From Pantoea sp050157905 (GTDB lineage Bacteria; Pseudomonadota; Gammaproteobacteria; Enterobacterales; Enterobacteriaceae), in the NCBI RefSeq assembly GCF_050157905.1, contig NZ_JBKIWZ010000003.1:310001-374000 (forward strand): 64,000 nucleotides of DNA, given 5' to 3'. The translations under genes and the position numbers were made by a program. The notes below the pieces were generated by a model that was not told the origin of the DNA, made no database searches, and saw only the letters and a list, made by a program, of their open reading frames with translations. This document shows positions 26,673 through 35,626 of this stretch, in pieces. The first letter of the stretch is position 1. Every line of letters begins with the position of its first letter.

Positions 26673-26897
26673 ATGATAAAAGAGACCGATCGCCTGTCAC
26701 AGGCGCTATTACGGCGGCATGGGATTGGTGTTAAACAAAAACGTATCTACTTCAGAGGCAGAGACCTGCTATTCCAGTTACGTAACGCGCGCTATGAAGT
26801 GTTCAGCGGCGATCGCTGCATTGCGACGGTAGACACTAACAACATCAACGATGCGATTAAGCAGTTCAAAGCACTGGATAACCCTGGAGAGAAATAG
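26673..26897 (+). CDS. Small hypothetical protein, 74 residues
   Basis: Starts at ATG 26673 (MIKETDRLSQALLRRHGIG), 8 bp after GGGGAG; an ATG at 26637 has no ribosome site. The protein is basic and seems to have an alpha-then-beta pattern (RGRDLLFQLRNARYEVFSGD, CIATVDTNNINDAIKQFKAL). I do not recognise it. It ends two bases before the next small gene, so the two are coupled. Confidence 0.55.
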   Translation: MIKETDRLSQALLRRHGIGVKQKRIYFRGRDLLFQLRNARYEVFSGDRCIATVDTNNINDAIKQFKALDNPGEK

Positions 26898-26899
26898 CC

Positions 26900-27142
26900 A
26901 TGCCGGACTATCGCCTTTTTCAGAAGGATAAGACACTCAGAGCGGTGAATATTCTTCAGCAGGATCAGCAGGACGCGTTGATCGAAGAAGGCTATCACCT
27001 GCTCTGGAATGAGGTGCATGCGGAGAACGCGGAAGCCGCTCTGCTGCGCTATCAGCAACTGCGGGAGGAAGAAGAGAAGAGCGCACAGGGATTTGCCACG
27101 GATTCAGTAATAAGCAGCGTGCTGAACCTGATAACCCGTTAA
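26900..27142 (+). CDS. Small hypothetical protein, 80 residues
   Basis: An acidic helical protein (DYRLFQKDKTLRAVNILQQD, HLLWNEVHAENAEAALLRYQ, EEEEKSAQGFA) coupled to the preceding small gene. The second segment resembles a helix-rich adaptor but no family is recognised. It has a good start context, ATG two bases after the previous stop. Confidence 0.5.
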   Translation: MPDYRLFQKDKTLRAVNILQQDQQDALIEEGYHLLWNEVHAENAEAALLRYQQLREEEEKSAQGFATDSVISSVLNLITR

Positions 27143-27235
27143 GCCAGCGTGGCAGCAGCAGTACCGAGCCAAAGTTACTGTTAATTCATACCGTGCTGAT
27201 TAAAATGGGGCAAACTCACCGCATACAGGTTTCTG

Positions 27236-27922
27236 ATGAAGATCACCATTCACGATGAAGATGCGCTATTTATGCACAACTTCTTTGACGCCCCCTGCCA
27301 CACCCTCGAAACTGACTCTCCTGAAGCTCTGCAGCTTCAGCAATCGCTTCAGCTGGCTATCCGTCAGAAAGAGGCCGAGTCACGCGACGACGGGAAGCGC
27401 AGCCTGACGTTTATCCTGCTTTTTCTGTTTTTATATGCTGCACTGGGCGCGTCACTCACGCTGGATCTCAGTAGCAAGGCCACAGCGCATAAGAGCATTG
27501 AATATGCGCTGGAAGCGATACCGGTACTTATCGCTTTCTCAGGCTTTTTTACCTCCATTCTCTATCTTTTCCTGACCCGGGCCAGCGCCAGAAAGCAGCG
27601 CAACTGGGAAAAAACTATTCTGGTGCTGGAAAAGTACACTATTGGCAACCTGTTCAAAGCGACCCACACTCAGGGCGGTGGCACCAGTAACTATTCTGTG
27701 CCTAACCTCTCCATTTCTCTGGCGATGTTTATCTGCGTGACCTGGCTGGTGATCTACAACTATCTGACTTTCACCACCAGTGGCGTATTTGGCAGCGTAA
27801 TCTCGCTATTTATCAGCACTATGGTTTATGTGATCCTGGATATTCAGCTGCTCAAACCTTTTATTCATGCTGCCGGGAACGTCGACGCGGAAAAGCAGGA
27901 TGAAGAGAAAGAGCAGAATTAA
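27236..27922 (+). CDS. Four-helix membrane protein of unknown function
   Basis: A 228-residue protein with four predicted membrane helices in two hairpins: LTFILLFLFLYAALGASLTL and AIPVLIAFSGFFTSILYLFL, then ISLAMFICVTWLVIYNYL and FGSVISLFISTMVYVILDIQ. The N-terminal 50 residues and C-terminal tail (EKQDEEKEQN) are hydrophilic. I do not recognise a family and see no catalytic motif. It follows the two small unknown genes after 93 bases and ends in a clear terminator. Confidence 0.7.
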   Translation: MKITIHDEDALFMHNFFDAPCHTLETDSPEALQLQQSLQLAIRQKEAESRDDGKRSLTFILLFLFLYAALGASLTLDLSSKATAHKSIEYALEAIPVLIAFSGFFTSILYLFLTRASARKQRNWEKTILVLEKYTIGNLFKATHTQGGGTSNYSVPNLSISLAMFICVTWLVIYNYLTFTTSGVFGSVISLFISTMVYVILDIQLLKPFIHAAGNVDAEKQDEEKEQN

Positions 27923-27947
27923 CCTCTGCGCTGAGCCCTGACCTGAG

Positions 27948-27975
27948 TACCCGGCAGATGACCGGGTATTTTTTT
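27948..27975 (+). terminator. Intrinsic terminator
   Basis: TACCCGG and CCGGGTA pair around CAGATGA and are followed by seven or more T. It ends the membrane protein gene. Confidence 0.9.
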
Positions 27976-28135
27976 GCCGTCGCGATGAATTCCCTGCCCG
28001 GCTGATACACACCCGATGTCGATGATGGAACAAAGTATCAGCTCTTCAGTATGTTGTAACTATATACAATCACATTTGATTCGCTGCGGACGGGATAATT
28101 CCGGCAGAACCCGCCATCACAGCGGGCCCGTAATG

Positions 28136-29185
28136 TTACCAGCGCGTCTTCTGCATATCGATGACGAAACGATACTTCACGTCACCCTTCAGCATGCGTT
28201 CAAAAGCCGTTTCAATCGTGTCGCCCGTGATCATCTCCACATCAGCCGTGATGTTGTGCTGACCGCAGAAATCAAGCATCTGCTGCGTTTCCTGAATGCT
28301 GCCAATCGAGGTGCCGCTGATGCTGAGACGACGAAACACCATCGGCGTCACGTTCGGTGAAGGATGCGGCTGATCGGGAATGCCCACCAGCACCAGCTGA
28401 CCGTTGGTTTTCAGCGTATTAAGGTAGGGATCAAGGTCATGCGGTGCCGCCACACAGTCGAGAATAATATCCAGCGACGCCTGGCTGGCCGCCATCTGTG
28501 CAGCATCGCGCGAGACCACCACGTTTTTTGCTCCCAGCCGCAGCGCATCCTCACCTTTTGACGGAGACGTGGTAAACAGGGTGACCTCTGCGCCCAGAGC
28601 GCTGGCCAGTTTGACTGCCATGTGACCCAGCCCGCCGAGGCCGACCACTCCCACGCGGTCGCCAGCTTTGACTTTAAAGTGCTGCAGCGGCGACCAGACA
28701 GTAACGCCTGCACACAGCAATGGCGCTACCGCATTCAGCGCCAGATTGTCGGGCACAGTGACCACAAAATGTTGATCAGCAATGACATATTGCGCATAAC
28801 CGCCAAACGTAGTCTGGCCGGTGTATTTATCTGTGCCGTTATAGGTTGGCGTGAAGCCAGCCTCACAATATTGCTCTTCCTGCTGCTGGCAGAAGTGGCA
28901 TCCACCGCAGGAGTCGACCATTACGCCCACCCCGACCGTCTGGCCGACAGTAAATTTAGTGACATTGTCACCAATGGCGGCAACTCGCCCCACAATTTCA
29001 TGCCCTGGCACCAGCGGATAGCGGCTGACACCCCATTCATTGCGCGCCATGTGAAGATCAGAATGGCAGACGCCGCAGTAGAGGATCTCAATCCTGACGT
29101 CGTCCGCCTGCAGGTCACGAATATCCGCCTGACCGGCACGCAGCGGCTGGTCGGCATGGGTCGCTATCAGCGCGTTAATTTTCAT
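28136..29185 (-). CDS. Zinc alcohol dehydrogenase (YahK/CAD family)
   Basis: A 349-residue NADP(H)-dependent medium-chain dehydrogenase. Catalytic zinc ligands lie in YCGVCHSDLH and PGHEIVG, with the distal cysteine in PLLCAGVTVWSPL; structural zinc cysteines in CGGCHFCQQQEEQYC. The cofactor loop is GLGGLGHMAVK. It resembles E. coli YahK, a broad aldehyde reductase. Divergent from a HxlR regulator gene with a shared 109-bp promoter region, so it is probably controlled by that regulator and may serve in detoxification of reactive aldehydes. Confidence 0.9.
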   Translation of the reverse strand: MKINALIATHADQPLRAGQADIRDLQADDVRIEILYCGVCHSDLHMARNEWGVSRYPLVPGHEIVGRVAAIGDNVTKFTVGQTVGVGVMVDSCGGCHFCQQQEEQYCEAGFTPTYNGTDKYTGQTTFGGYAQYVIADQHFVVTVPDNLALNAVAPLLCAGVTVWSPLQHFKVKAGDRVGVVGLGGLGHMAVKLASALGAEVTLFTTSPSKGEDALRLGAKNVVVSRDAAQMAASQASLDIILDCVAAPHDLDPYLNTLKTNGQLVLVGIPDQPHPSPNVTPMVFRRLSISGTSIGSIQETQQMLDFCGQHNITADVEMITGDTIETAFERMLKGDVKYRFVIDMQKTRW

Positions 29186-29259
29186 CTGTTACCTCTTCTT
29201 ACCTGGTGGGTCTTAAGAAAGCGGCACACTATAGACATACAGGCACCGGTTTGGTAGTA

Positions 29260-29276
29260 GTTACCTTTTGGTTACC
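29260..29276. promoter_or_regulatory. Putative HxlR operator, GTTACC direct repeat
   Basis: GTTACC occurs at 29260 and 29271, one helical turn apart, between the divergent alcohol dehydrogenase and HxlR genes; HxlR of Bacillus binds direct repeats. A minus-strand -10-like TATAGT lies at 29228-29233. Assignment is inference. Confidence 0.5.
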
Positions 29277-29294
29277 ACTCTCCGTGAGGTTCAG

Positions 29295-29687
29295 ATGCCG
29301 GTCTGGGTTGAAGGAAAATTATGCTTTTATGCGGACTCTCCGCCGCGTCGTCTGCTGGAGCTTTTTTCGGTGAAATGGAGCACGATGGTGCTGCATGCGC
29401 TGTATCACTGGCCGGAACACCGGGCACGAACCGGTGAACTTGCGCGCAGTCTGCAGGGTATTTCGAAGAAAATGCTGATTCAGACGCTACGTGAACTGGA
29501 ACAGCGCGGACTGGTGGCACGGCACGTGTATCAGGTGGTCCCGCCCAAAGTAGAGTACAGTCTGACCGCGCTGGGCCATACCTTTTCCAGGCCGATCGAA
29601 GAAATGTATCAGTGGGGTCTGGAGAATCAGGCTGCGCTGGATGAGATGGAAAATCATCTGCGCAGCCATCAGGAGACTGACGGCTGA
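29295..29687 (+). CDS. HxlR family transcriptional regulator
   Basis: A 130-residue winged-helix regulator. The HxlR pattern is visible: GKLCFYADSPPRRLLELFSVKWS, then ELARSLQGISKKMLIQTLRELEQRGLVAR as the recognition helix, and the wing YQVVPPKVEYSLTALG. I chose the ATG at 29295 (MPVWVEG) behind GTGAGG; a TTG at 29268 would cover the operator. HxlR proteins sense aldehydes or quinones by cysteine; one Cys sits at residue 9 (KLCFY), matching redox-sensing members. It is divergent from the alcohol dehydrogenase gene, its probable target. Confidence 0.88.
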   Translation: MPVWVEGKLCFYADSPPRRLLELFSVKWSTMVLHALYHWPEHRARTGELARSLQGISKKMLIQTLRELEQRGLVARHVYQVVPPKVEYSLTALGHTFSRPIEEMYQWGLENQAALDEMENHLRSHQETDG

Positions 29688-29716
29688 CGCGCCATTAGTC
29701 AGGTCGCCGTGCAGCG

Positions 29717-30538
29717 TCAGTCGAATGGAAATTCGCGTGCCAGCACGCGGGAGATCACATTCAGCGCGCCTTCATCGTTGTTACTCTGGGTCTGATAGCG
29801 CGCCACGGCTGACACCGCCTCTGCCGCATTGGCCATGGAGAAGCTGAAGCAGGCCTGACGCAGCATCTCGATATCGTTGGCGCTGTCACCGATCGCCAGC
29901 ACTTCACAGTCGCTGATGCCCCACTTTTCCTGCAGCAGCGCGATGCCGTGCGCTTTATGACAGCCAGGGATAATCAGGTCGATAAAGCCAAAACCGCTTG
30001 ATACCGGATGCATGATATTTTCCAGTTCGCCCAGCGAAGCATGCAGGCGTTGCAGCAGGGCATCGACCCCTTTGTGCTCCAGCTTCAGCGAGAACTTAAA
30101 AATGGTGTCGTCAATGGCGTAGAGGTCATCACGTTTTTCCAGCCGATGATAGTGGCTGGCAAGCTTTTCCACGATCTCGTCAGAAGCGGACGTGTGTATA
30201 TAGGCACTGTTGCGTCCACAGACCACGACGGCAATATCGGGTTCATGCGAAAGGATATCCAGAATCTGATGCACTTTTTCCTGCGCTAATTCGCCGCAGA
30301 AAATCTCCTCATTGCAGTCGGACACCCAGGCACCATTTTCCGCCACAAAGGCGATTTCATCTTTGATGTCCGGAAAGTAGCGCTGTAGCTGGTAATACTG
30401 GTTGCCACTGGCGACCACAAAGCGGATCCCTTTCTCTTTCAGCAGCGCATACTGACGTGAAAACCGCTGAACGTTGTACTGCTTATTGTCGTCCAGAAAG
30501 GTGCCATCCATATCCACCGCAATCATCTTAACCGCCAT
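29717..30538 (-). CDS. supH: Sugar phosphatase SupH (YbiV), HAD family
   Basis: A 273-residue Cof-type HAD phosphatase very similar to E. coli YbiV/SupH, which dephosphorylates sugar phosphates. Motif I is AVDMDGTFLDD, motif II VASGNQ, motif IV GDSANDIEML. FVAENGAWV, FKFSLKLE and HPVSSGFGFIDLIIPGCHKA follow E. coli order. I chose the ATG at 30538 (MAVKMIAVDMDG), behind AGGTGAG; the upstream ATG at 30595 has no ribosome site. It is divergent from ybiU, its neighbour also in E. coli. Confidence 0.92.
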   Translation of the reverse strand: MAVKMIAVDMDGTFLDDNKQYNVQRFSRQYALLKEKGIRFVVASGNQYYQLQRYFPDIKDEIAFVAENGAWVSDCNEEIFCGELAQEKVHQILDILSHEPDIAVVVCGRNSAYIHTSASDEIVEKLASHYHRLEKRDDLYAIDDTIFKFSLKLEHKGVDALLQRLHASLGELENIMHPVSSGFGFIDLIIPGCHKAHGIALLQEKWGISDCEVLAIGDSANDIEMLRQACFSFSMANAAEAVSAVARYQTQSNNDEGALNVISRVLAREFPFD

Positions 30539-30792
30539 CTCACCTGCCCCTTTGTGTTTGCCGTCTGTTCCTTTCGGCTGATTGATTTGATTCATAAAGC
30601 TTACTCGCTGTGTGGATTAATGAGAATGCAAATAGTGACTTTGCTAACGGCTTTCGGAGCCTTCCGGATCCGGAGTTGTGTCATGACGCACGGTTTTTAG
30701 CGTTAAAAGGATGTTAACTTCAATACAAAATTACGAACGAAGGTTATTTAAATTACATTCGTAACTCCACACCGGCCTGCAAGGAGTCTTTT

Positions 30793-32055
30793 ATGCAAAA
30801 ATCCGTACGTTATACCCCACTGCCTGACGATACGGGGGCGGCAATCTGTGCGTTTAAACAGCAGCTGCGCGCACAGATTGGCAATGTCGATGCGCTGTTC
30901 CGCCAGATATGCGACAACATCACAGCAGCGATTGCGGCGGCGAAAGCCGATGAGCAGCGAACGGGCAGCGCCTGGCCTATAGTTCCGATGCAGGACATTA
31001 CCGCCGGACAGGTTTCAGATGAAACCCGGGCGCTGATTAAACGCCGTGGCTGCGTGGTCATTAAGCAGCATTTTGCGCGTGAGCAGGCGCTGGCCTGGGA
31101 TAAGTCGATGCTCGACTATCTGGATCATAATCAGTTCGATCAGCAGTATCGCGGGCCTGGCGATGACTTTTTCGGCTCGCTGGCTGCTTCACGGCCTGAA
31201 ATCTACCCGATCTACTGGTCCCAGGCGCAGATGCAGGCCCGACAGAGTGCGGCGATGGCCGACGCGCAATCTTTTCTGAACCGGCTATGGACATCAGAAT
31301 CGCAGGGCAGACAGTGGTTCGATCCTGATGTCAGCATTATTTATCCCGACCGGATCCGCCGCCGATTGCCGGGCACCACATCAAAAGGCTTAGGGGCGCA
31401 TACGGATTCCGGCGCGCTGGAACGCTGGTTACTGCCCGCTTATCAGCGGGTCTTCCATAAACTGTTTCAGGGTAACTTCGACGCTTACGATCCCTGGGAT
31501 GCGGCACACCGGACGGAGGTTGATGAGTATGATCTGCCAGGCACCACCAAATGCTCGGTGTTCCGTACTTTCCAGGGCTGGACGGCGCTATCCGATATGA
31601 TCCCTGGGCAGGGGCTACTGCATGTGGTTCCGGTACCTCAGGCGATGGCTTACGTGCTGCTACGTCCACTCCTGTCTGACGTGCCGGAAGAGGAACTGTG
31701 CGGCGTTGCGCCCGGACGGGTATTGCCAATCAGCGATCGGTGGCATCCGCATCTGATGGCCGGACTCTGTTCGATTCCCGCTTTAGAGGCAGGCGATTCG
31801 GTATGGTGGCACTGTGATGTCATTCATGCCGTTGCACCGGTCGAAGATCAGCAGGGCTGGGGCAACGTGATGTATATCCCTGCCGCCCCTCTGTGTGAAA
31901 AAAACCGTGCCTATGCCAGAGAAGTTGTACAGGCGCTGGAGCAGGGCCGGTCGCCAGGCGATTTTCCGCCAGAAGATTATGAAGCGGCATGGGAGGGGCG
32001 CTTTACGCTGGCAGACCTCAACAGCTATGGACGCCGGGCGCTGGGTCTGAGCTAA
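30793..32055 (+). CDS. ybiU: DUF1479 protein YbiU
   Basis: A 420-residue protein matching E. coli YbiU in length. The family resembles Fe(II)/2-oxoglutarate dioxygenases: the metal motif HTD lies in LGAHTDSGALERW and the distal His in CDVIHAVAPV, followed by an Arg/Asn-rich strand. Substrate is unknown. The ATG at 30793 follows AAGGAG. It is separated from supH by 254 bases of A/T-rich divergent promoter region. Confidence 0.88.
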   Translation: MQKSVRYTPLPDDTGAAICAFKQQLRAQIGNVDALFRQICDNITAAIAAAKADEQRTGSAWPIVPMQDITAGQVSDETRALIKRRGCVVIKQHFAREQALAWDKSMLDYLDHNQFDQQYRGPGDDFFGSLAASRPEIYPIYWSQAQMQARQSAAMADAQSFLNRLWTSESQGRQWFDPDVSIIYPDRIRRRLPGTTSKGLGAHTDSGALERWLLPAYQRVFHKLFQGNFDAYDPWDAAHRTEVDEYDLPGTTKCSVFRTFQGWTALSDMIPGQGLLHVVPVPQAMAYVLLRPLLSDVPEEELCGVAPGRVLPISDRWHPHLMAGLCSIPALEAGDSVWWHCDVIHAVAPVEDQQGWGNVMYIPAAPLCEKNRAYAREVVQALEQGRSPGDFPPEDYEAAWEGRFTLADLNSYGRRALGLS

Positions 32056-32120
32056 TCCGGCGCATGAACGCCGGATAAACCCTGTTACACTGCACAGTCT
32101 GTTTACAGCGAAACGGTATT

Positions 32121-32888
32121 ATGAACCCGCGACATCATCAAATTATTCAACTGGTTAATAGCCGGGGCAGCGTGCCTGTCAGCGAACTGGCGCAGCTAAC
32201 CGGCGTGTCTGAAGTCACGGTACGCCAGGATCTTACGCTGCTGGAGCGCGACCGGCTGCTGCGCCGGGTTCACGGTTCAGCGCTGGCGCTGGATAGCGAT
32301 AACGTCGGCACCCGCATGAATACCCGCTATCCGGTTAAGCAGGCGCTGGCGCGCCATGCGGCCAGCCTGGTGCAGCATGGGGAGTCGGTGTTTATCGAAG
32401 GCGGCAGTACCAACGCCCTGCTGGCGCGTGCGCTGGCCGACCGGGCCGATCTGACGCTGATTACCGTCAGCCACTACATTGCCCAGCTTCTGCGTGAAGC
32501 CGCCTGCGAGGTCATCGTTCTGGGGGGCCTGTTGCAGAAAAGCAGTGAGTCAGTGGTCGGCCCGCTGACCCGTTACTCCATCCAGCAGGTCCATTTTCAC
32601 CGGGCATTTGTTGGCGTGGATGGCTGGCATCCGGAAACCGGTTTTACCGGTCGCAATATGCTGCGCTGCGATGTGGTCGATGCCGTACTGGCCAGGGGCG
32701 CTGAAAGTTATGCCCTGACCGACGCGTCTAAATTTGGTCAGGTTCACCCTTATCCGCTCTCTTCGGGTTATCAGGTCGGGCATGTGATTACCGACAAAAT
32801 GCTGGACGCATCAACGGTAACGCAGCTCAGGGAGCAGGCGATCGTGGTCAGCCTGGTCGCGACGGATCAGCCAGAACCGGGTCTCTGA
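32121..32888 (+). CDS. yciT: DeoR-family regulator YciT
   Basis: A 255-residue repressor. N-terminal winged helix-turn-helix (VPVSELAQLTGVSEVTVRQD) followed by a DeoR C-terminal sugar-phosphate sensor: FIEGGSTNALLARAL, HYIAQLLREAACEVIVLGG, SSESVVGPLTR, VGVDGWHPETGFTGRNM, LTDASKFGQVHPYPL. These follow E. coli YciT closely. YciT is linked to osmotic and other stress responses. Its 3' end overlaps the convergent ascG gene by 22 bp. Confidence 0.88.
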   Translation: MNPRHHQIIQLVNSRGSVPVSELAQLTGVSEVTVRQDLTLLERDRLLRRVHGSALALDSDNVGTRMNTRYPVKQALARHAASLVQHGESVFIEGGSTNALLARALADRADLTLITVSHYIAQLLREAACEVIVLGGLLQKSSESVVGPLTRYSIQQVHFHRAFVGVDGWHPETGFTGRNMLRCDVVDAVLARGAESYALTDASKFGQVHPYPLSSGYQVGHVITDKMLDASTVTQLREQAIVVSLVATDQPEPGL

Positions 32889-33883
32889 GCCACAGAGTCG
32901 CGCAGCATCAGACGGGCGGTAAAGGGAGCCTGTGGATGCCAGTCACCGCCATCCAGCATGGTCAGCAGACGCTTTATGGTCTCGTCAATCATCTCGGTGA
33001 CCGGCAGCTTCATACTCGACAGCGATGGCGTGACGTAGGGTGCCAGAGGGATATCATCGAAGCCGATCACCGAAACCTGCTCAGGCACCGCAATCTGGCA
33101 TTCCGTCAGACGTTTAATCGCCCCAATCGCCATTTCATCGTTACTCGCCACCAGTGCGCTGAATGTTACTGCACGCGCCAGCAGCATATCCACAGCGGCC
33201 ATGCCGCTCTGTGCCGTCCATTTACCCGCCACGATGCGCGCCGGATCAGCCTCGATGCCCGCCGAGGTCAGCGCAGCACGATAACCGGAGAGGCGCTCAA
33301 TACCGGTTGTTGAGTCCGGCGAGCCGGTGATAAACGCAATATCCCGGTGTCCCTGTGCCAGCAGATGGCTTACCGCCATGGCGCTGCTGGCATGCTGATC
33401 GCTGAAAATGCAGTAGCTCTGGTTGATACGCAGCCGCCGGTTGATAACCAGAATCGGCTTATTATGTCGGGAGATAATAGCATCCAGTGCATCAATGCTC
33501 AGGAAGCGCGGGTAGATGATGATGCCGTCACAGCGCAGATCGAGCAGAAACTCGATCGCTGCCTGCTCCTGCTCCGCAGAATGCTTACCGTCCGCCAGAA
33601 TAAGCTGACGACCCTGCTGCTCCAGGATGCGCGCGGAGTGCGCCATCATTTCTGTAAAGTAGCTGCCGCTGTAGAGTGTGTTGGTCATCACCAGCCCGAT
33701 GGTCTGAGAGGTGCGGGTTGCCAGATTCCGCGCCAGCAGATTGGGCCGGTAGCCGGTTTCAGCAATGGCCTGCAGGACCTGCTCCCGTTTTTGCTGGCCG
33801 ACATAGCCATTGCCGGAGAGCACGCGTGACACGGTCGCTTTTGAGACGCCCGCCCGTTTTGCCACTTCCTGAATCGTTGCCAT
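32867..33883 (-). CDS. ascG: LacI-family repressor AscG
   Basis: A 338-residue repressor with LacI helix-turn-helix (TIQEVAKRAGVSKATVSRVL) at residues 3-22 and a periplasmic-binding-like effector domain (SQTIGLVMTNTLYSGSYF, GIIIYPRFLSIDALDAII, SVIGFDDIPLAPYVTPSL). It is divergent from ascFB and resembles E. coli AscG. It should repress the asc operon in the absence of inducer and probably autoregulates through the operator at 34059-34072. Confidence 0.9.
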   Translation of the reverse strand: MATIQEVAKRAGVSKATVSRVLSGNGYVGQQKREQVLQAIAETGYRPNLLARNLATRTSQTIGLVMTNTLYSGSYFTEMMAHSARILEQQGRQLILADGKHSAEQEQAAIEFLLDLRCDGIIIYPRFLSIDALDAIISRHNKPILVINRRLRINQSYCIFSDQHASSAMAVSHLLAQGHRDIAFITGSPDSTTGIERLSGYRAALTSAGIEADPARIVAGKWTAQSGMAAVDMLLARAVTFSALVASNDEMAIGAIKRLTECQIAVPEQVSVIGFDDIPLAPYVTPSLSSMKLPVTEMIDETIKRLLTMLDGGDWHPQAPFTARLMLRDSVAQRPGSG

Positions 33884-34058
33884 GATGCTGCTCCTCTGCT
33901 GCGTCCGTCATGCAGTCTACCTAAGCCACTCAATATTGGAAATATTTACCCGGCGTCGGCGCAAATGCCGCCCTGCTTCCCAAGTGATACGCTTCACAAA
34001 ACCGAAAGCTGCCTGATTTTCGGGCTTGTCGGGAAGTGTAAAGCCCTTCATGATTTTG

Positions 34059-34072
34059 TGAAACCGGTTTCC
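34059..34072. promoter_or_regulatory. AscG operator
   Basis: TGAAACCGGTTTCC is a near-perfect palindrome matching the TGAAACCGGTTTCA type AscG/GalR-like site, 68 bases before ascF. A second degenerate copy (TTCACAAAACCGAAAG) lies near 33992. Confidence 0.75.
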
Positions 34073-34139
34073 TATCAGCCTGTCCGCAGGTACATAAAAC
34101 ATAAATTCTGACCGATTTACCCTACAGAGAAGAGCGATC

Positions 34140-35588
34140 ATGCCCAGAAATTATGCCGAGGTGTCTCGCGCCATCGTTGATGCGCTAGGCGGCCTCACCA
34201 ACATCGAAGCCGTAACGCACTGTATGACGCGTCTGCGGTTTGTAGTGAAGGATGACACGCAGATTGACTATCCCAGGCTCAAAGCGATTCACGGCGTGCT
34301 GGGCGTGGTGCATAACGATACCCAGTGTCAGGTAATTATCGGAAACACAGTATCGCAGGCTTATCAGGCACTGCTGGAACTGGGCTCACCGGGTGCCTCA
34401 TCCAGCGCACCGGTGAAACGTAAAATCACGTTCAGGCGGATTGGCGCGGGCATACTGGATGCGCTGGTCGGCACGATGTCGCCGTTAATTCCGGCCATTA
34501 TCGGCGGATCGATGGTGAAACTGCTGGCGATGATTCTGGATATGGCGGGACTGTTTGACAAAGGCTCGTCAACCCTGGTGATCCTCAACGTCATCGGCGA
34601 CGGCGCATTTTTCTTCCTGCCCGTCATGGTGGCGGCCTCGGCAGCACTGAAATTCAAAACCAACATGTCGCTGGCGATCGCGATTGCCGGTGTGCTGGTT
34701 CATCCCACCTTTATCGATCTGATGGCGAAAGCCGCGCAGGGGCAGCCGGTAGAGTTTGCCCTGATTCCGGTGACAGCGGTGAAATACACCTACACCGTCA
34801 TCCCGGCACTGGTGATGACCTGGATCCTGTCGCACATTGAGCGCGGCGTGGACCGCATCACGCCTGCCGTGACGAAAAACTTCCTGAAACCGATGCTGAT
34901 TGTGCTGATTGCCGCGCCCATCGCCATTGTGCTGATTGGCCCGATTGGCATCTGGATCGGCAGCGGCATCTCTGCACTGGTCTATACCGTTCATGACTAT
35001 CTTGGCTGGCTTTCTGTGGCCATCATGGGGGCGATCTGGCCGCTGCTGGTGATGACCGGGATGCACCGGGTCTTTACGCCAACCATCATCCAGACCATTG
35101 CTGAAACCGGAAAAGAGGGCATGGTGATGCCGTCTGAGATTGGCGCCAACCTGTCACTGGGTGGGTCGTCCCTGGCGGTGGCGTTTCGCACTAAAAACCG
35201 CGAACTGCGCCAGACCGCGCTGGCCGCAGCGGCCTCCGCAATTGTGGCGGGCATTTCAGAACCTGCACTGTATGGTGTGGCGGTTCGTCTGAAGCGACCA
35301 CTGATCGCCTGCCTCATCAGCGGATTTATCTGCGGTGCCGTCGCGGGAATTGGCGGGCTGGCCAGTCATTCAATGGCCTCACCTGGCCTCTTTACCAGCG
35401 TCCAGTTTTTTGATCCTGCCAATCCGATGACGATCGTCTGGGTCGGCGCGGTAATGATTCTGTCCGTCGTGCTGTCATTTGTTCTGACGCTGTTACTGGG
35501 CTTCGAGGATATTCCGGAGACGGAACCGCAGCCCGCATCGCAGACCTCGCCCGTGACTGAACGTACTAACGCAATTAGCAGCCATTAA
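34140..35588 (+). CDS. ascF: PTS beta-glucoside (arbutin/salicin/cellobiose) EIIBC AscF
   Basis: A 482-residue transporter that imports and phosphorylates beta-glucosides. The EIIB domain comes first with the phosphorylated cysteine in NIEAVTHCMTRLRFVVKD and HGVLGVV; EIIC follows with about ten helices, including TMSPLIPAIIGGSMVKLL, MTGMHRVFTPTIIQTIAE and GISEPALYGVAVRLKRPL (the E in GISEP is catalytic for sugar contact). There is no EIIA domain, so the cell must lend EIIA from Crr or another. It is first in the ascFB operon and under AscG. Confidence 0.93.
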   Translation: MPRNYAEVSRAIVDALGGLTNIEAVTHCMTRLRFVVKDDTQIDYPRLKAIHGVLGVVHNDTQCQVIIGNTVSQAYQALLELGSPGASSSAPVKRKITFRRIGAGILDALVGTMSPLIPAIIGGSMVKLLAMILDMAGLFDKGSSTLVILNVIGDGAFFFLPVMVAASAALKFKTNMSLAIAIAGVLVHPTFIDLMAKAAQGQPVEFALIPVTAVKYTYTVIPALVMTWILSHIERGVDRITPAVTKNFLKPMLIVLIAAPIAIVLIGPIGIWIGSGISALVYTVHDYLGWLSVAIMGAIWPLLVMTGMHRVFTPTIIQTIAETGKEGMVMPSEIGANLSLGGSSLAVAFRTKNRELRQTALAAAASAIVAGISEPALYGVAVRLKRPLIACLISGFICGAVAGIGGLASHSMASPGLFTSVQFFDPANPMTIVWVGAVMILSVVLSFVLTLLLGFEDIPETEPQPASQTSPVTERTNAISSH

Positions 35589-35626
35589 AGGAACCGGTCA
35601 ACGCGACCAGAAAAAAAGAGGATTGC

